Positions 6,991-8,373 of a stretch of 8,373 bases of DNA are shown here, piece after piece. The translations under genes were made by a program, and so were the position numbers. The stretch is taken from contig REAV01000025.1 in assembly GCA_004294465.1 (NCBI GenBank), positions 1 to 8,373 on the forward strand, read 5' to 3'. The notes below the pieces were generated by a model. That model worked only from the letters and a program-made list of their open reading frames with translations, did not search any database and was not told where the DNA came from. This DNA comes from Sphingobacteriia bacterium (GTDB lineage Bacteria > Bacteroidota > Bacteroidia > Chitinophagales > Chitinophagaceae). Within the stretch, counting starts at the first letter, position 1; every line of letters begins with the position of its first letter.

Positions 6991-7031
6991 AAAGGGGTTT
7001 ATAGAGGAAATCATCCTTTATAAACCCCTTT
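6991..7031. terminator. Bidirectional intrinsic terminator between convergent genes
   Basis: The arms AAAGGGGTTTATAGAGGA (6991-7008) and TCCTTTATAAACCCCTTT (7014-7031) pair over 18 bp with one G-U wobble around a 5-base loop. On the minus strand the stem is followed by a run of six T then ATTG, a good terminator for the FKBP gene that ends at 7046. On the plus strand the stem ends in TTT followed by AATATTA, a weaker but usable tail for the membrane protein gene that ends at 6975. Confidence 0.88.
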
Positions 7032-7045
7032 AATATTATCAACAA

Positions 7046-7498
7046 TTAAACAGTAATGATCAAAGATTTAGGCTCAATTTCTACTAATTCAAGATCAAAA
7101 ACCAATTCTTCTCCAGCTAAAGGATGATTGGCATCTAAAACCACGATCTCATCTTTCAACTCTACAATTACTACAGGAAAATTTTGTCCTGAACCATTGC
7201 TCATATTTAACTGCATACCCACTTCAGGGACCATATCAGCAGGGAAACGGTCTTTTGGAAACTCCATGATCATTTCTTCTTGTTTAGGACCATATGCCTG
7301 ATCTGCAGGAATATTAATGGTTTTCTTTTCTCCAATGACCATTCCGGTAACGCCATCATCAAATCCTGCAATTACCATTCCACCACCGATTTCAAATTCA
7401 AGCGGCTCTCTTCCTTCAGAAGAATCAAATGTATTTCCATTGGTTAACTTTCCGTGATAATGTACTTTTACTTTATCACCTTTTTTTGCTGGTTGCAT
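7046..7498 (-). CDS. FKBP-type peptidyl-prolyl cis-trans isomerase, SlyD-like
   Basis: This is a cytosolic prolyl isomerase and chaperone. An FKBP domain (about residues 6-70 and 127-142) holds [37 protein letters not shown], and [16 protein letters not shown]. It is interrupted by the insert-in-flap chaperone domain of SlyD proteins (about 72-125; [19 protein letters not shown]). The motif [22 protein letters not shown] (120-141) is diagnostic for the SlyD type. The histidine/cysteine-rich metal-binding tail of E. coli SlyD is absent, so a nickel role is unlikely. I place the start at the ATG at 7496-7498 ([12 protein letters not shown], 150 aa). An open frame reaches 7552, but those 18 extra residues do not resemble a signal peptide and overlap a promoter box and leader hairpin. 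It is divergent from the NamZ-like gene and has a terminator downstream. Confidence 0.93.
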   Translation of the reverse strand: MQPAKKGDKVKVHYHGKLTNGNTFDSSEGREPLEFEIGGGMVIAGFDDGVTGMVIGEKKTINIPADQAYGPKQEEMIMEFPKDRFPADMVPEVGMQLNMSNGSGQNFPVVIVELKDEIVVLDANHPLAGEELVFDLELVEIEPKSLIITV

Positions 7499-7513
7499 AT
7501 TATTTTTGTTTAC

Positions 7514-7533
7514 GGCCAACTGAATGAATGGCC
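7514..7533 (-). other. Small hairpin in the FKBP gene leader
   Basis: The segment contains GGCCA and TGGCC arms separated by 10 bases, a 5-bp GC-rich stem in an otherwise AT-rich leader. It lies 15 bases upstream of the chosen start codon and downstream of the putative -7 box, so it would be in the 5' untranslated RNA. It may stabilise the message or be chance; no known riboswitch or thermosensor is recognised. Confidence 0.35.
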
Positions 7534-7541
7534 TAAAGCGG

Positions 7542-7549
7542 CAAAAGTA
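7542..7549 (-). promoter_or_regulatory. Putative FKBP-gene -7 promoter box (TACTTTTG)
   Basis: The minus strand reads TACTTTTG, an exact match to the Bacteroidota TAnnTTTG element, 43 bp before the start codon at 7498. A TTTTA run lies about 16 bp further upstream, near the expected -33 site, but it is not the consensus TTTG. The predicted transcript would begin around 7533-7537, which excludes translation from 7552 and supports the shorter protein. Confidence 0.5.
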
Positions 7550-7608
7550 CAATCCCTGACGTAAAAGAGGAAGTATTTTTAGCTAACTTTCCTTTAATTA
7601 TTGTTCAT

Positions 7609-8373
7609 ATGAGAAATTTTATTACTGTTTGCTTGGCTTTTTTTATTGTTGCCATTGCTATTGCACAACCCCAAAAGCCTATTTTACCTGCCGCTTATCG
7701 AACTGAAGTGTATTTACCCTTATTAAAAGGCAAAAGAATTGGTGTATTTGCTAATCACACAGCAACAATCGGCAAATCGCATTTGGTAGATAGTTTGCAA
7801 AAATTAGGGGTGAATATTACCATTGCCTTTGGTCCAGAACATGGATTTAGAGGCACAGCTGATGCAGGTGAAAAAATTGATAACTACACAGACGCAGCAA
7901 CCGAAATTCCAGTGATATCCCTGTACGGAAAAAAAAGAAGGCCTTCTAAGGAAGACCTTGCCAATGTAGATATATTACTATTTGATATACAGGATGTAGG
8001 GGTTAGATATTATACTTTCATTTCTTCTTTGCAGGAATTTATGGAAGCTGCATTCGAAAATAAAAAACCATTGATGATTTTGGATAGGCCTAATCCGAAT
8101 GGATTTTATGTAGACGGACCTGTTTTAGATACAGCATATAAAAGCTTTATTGGAATGCAACCTATTCCAGTTGTTTATGGAATGACCATTGGAGAATATG
8201 CCATGATGATCGCCGGAGAAAGATGGCTTAACCCCTTAGCCAATTTGCAACACGATTATTATAAAACAGCTGCAAATTCTAAAGATACCAGCTTTCATTT
8301 TTTAGTGATTAAATGTGGCAACTATACACATGAAAGCAAATATGTTTTACCAGTTAAGCCTTCTCCTAATTTA
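7609..8373 (+). CDS. namZ: DUF1343/NamZ-like exo-beta-N-acetylmuramidase (GH171), 3' end beyond the window
   Basis: The frame is open from the ATG at 7609 to the last base (255 codons, no stop), so the C-terminal part is missing; family members are about 400 aa. Residues 1-19 form a signal peptide (MRNFITVCLAFFIVAIAIA, likely cleaved before QPQ), so the product is probably periplasmic. Family landmarks are GKRIGVFANHTATIGKSHLVD (41-61), FGPEHGFRG (74-82, with the conserved E77 and H78 proposed for catalysis), DILLFDIQDVGVRYYTFISSL (121-141), ILDRPNPNG (157-165) and PVVYGMTIGEYAMMI (187-201). Characterised NamZ enzymes release terminal N-acetylmuramic acid from peptidoglycan fragments during cell-wall recycling. 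A 7-of-8 match to TAnnTTTG (TAACTTTC, 7584-7591) precedes the start by 17 bp. The gene is divergent from the FKBP gene. Family assignment is firm; the substrate is inferred. Confidence 0.9.
   Translation, partial: MRNFITVCLAFFIVAIAIAQPQKPILPAAYRTEVYLPLLKGKRIGVFANHTATIGKSHLVDSLQKLGVNITIAFGPEHGFRGTADAGEKIDNYTDAATEIPVISLYGKKRRPSKEDLANVDILLFDIQDVGVRYYTFISSLQEFMEAAFENKKPLMILDRPNPNGFYVDGPVLDTAYKSFIGMQPIPVVYGMTIGEYAMMIAGERWLNPLANLQHDYYKTAANSKDTSFHFLVIKCGNYTHESKYVLPVKPSPNL

Overview
The window looks like ordinary core chromosome of an AT-rich member of the Bacteroidota, most likely a Chitinophagaceae-type organism. This is inferred from three things: gene content (RibD next to PrmC, ExbB/ExbD, a slipin-like SPFH protein, a His-tail-free SlyD-type FKBP, a DUF1343/NamZ protein); near-absence of Shine-Dalgarno sequences, with A/T-rich leaders before most starts; and exact TAnnTTTG boxes, the Bacteroidota -7 promoter element, upstream of at least two genes. 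No rRNA, tRNA, CRISPR array, transposase or phage gene was seen, and I found no evidence of a new multi-gene system.

Layout. Positions 51-1990 carry, on the minus strand, ribD (riboflavin synthesis) followed 8 bp later by an EamA/DMT-type transporter. Divergent from ribD across 46 bp is prmC (release-factor glutamine methyltransferase, plus strand, 2037-2897). prmC runs tail to tail into a co-directional minus-strand run read pepT -> SPFH/band-7 protein -> exbB -> exbD (6337 down to 2894). The prmC and exbD stop codons share one TTAA palindrome. Between exbB and exbD lies a 14-bp tandem repeat of almost five copies, which begins at the exbB stop codon. Divergent from pepT is a small four-helix membrane protein of unknown function (6427-6975). 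It ends at a strong bidirectional hairpin terminator (6991-7031) shared with a convergent SlyD-like FKBP peptidyl-prolyl isomerase (7046-7498). Divergent from that gene, the last gene (7609 to the window end, incomplete) encodes a secreted DUF1343/NamZ exo-beta-N-acetylmuramidase-like protein.

How the genes relate. Most are independent housekeeping functions: riboflavin synthesis, translation termination, peptide degradation, protein folding and cell-wall recycling. The clearest functional pair is ExbB/ExbD, an inner-membrane proton-motive-force motor that in this phylum normally drives TonB-dependent outer-membrane transport; no tonB is present here. The neighbouring SPFH protein is another membrane-associated oligomer, but a link to the motor is only suggested by gene order.

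The most unusual non-coding signals are the 14-bp repeat in the exbB-exbD gap and a 19-bp perfect repeat that covers the start codons of both the EamA transporter and exbB. Intergenic stretches are all under 120 bp.
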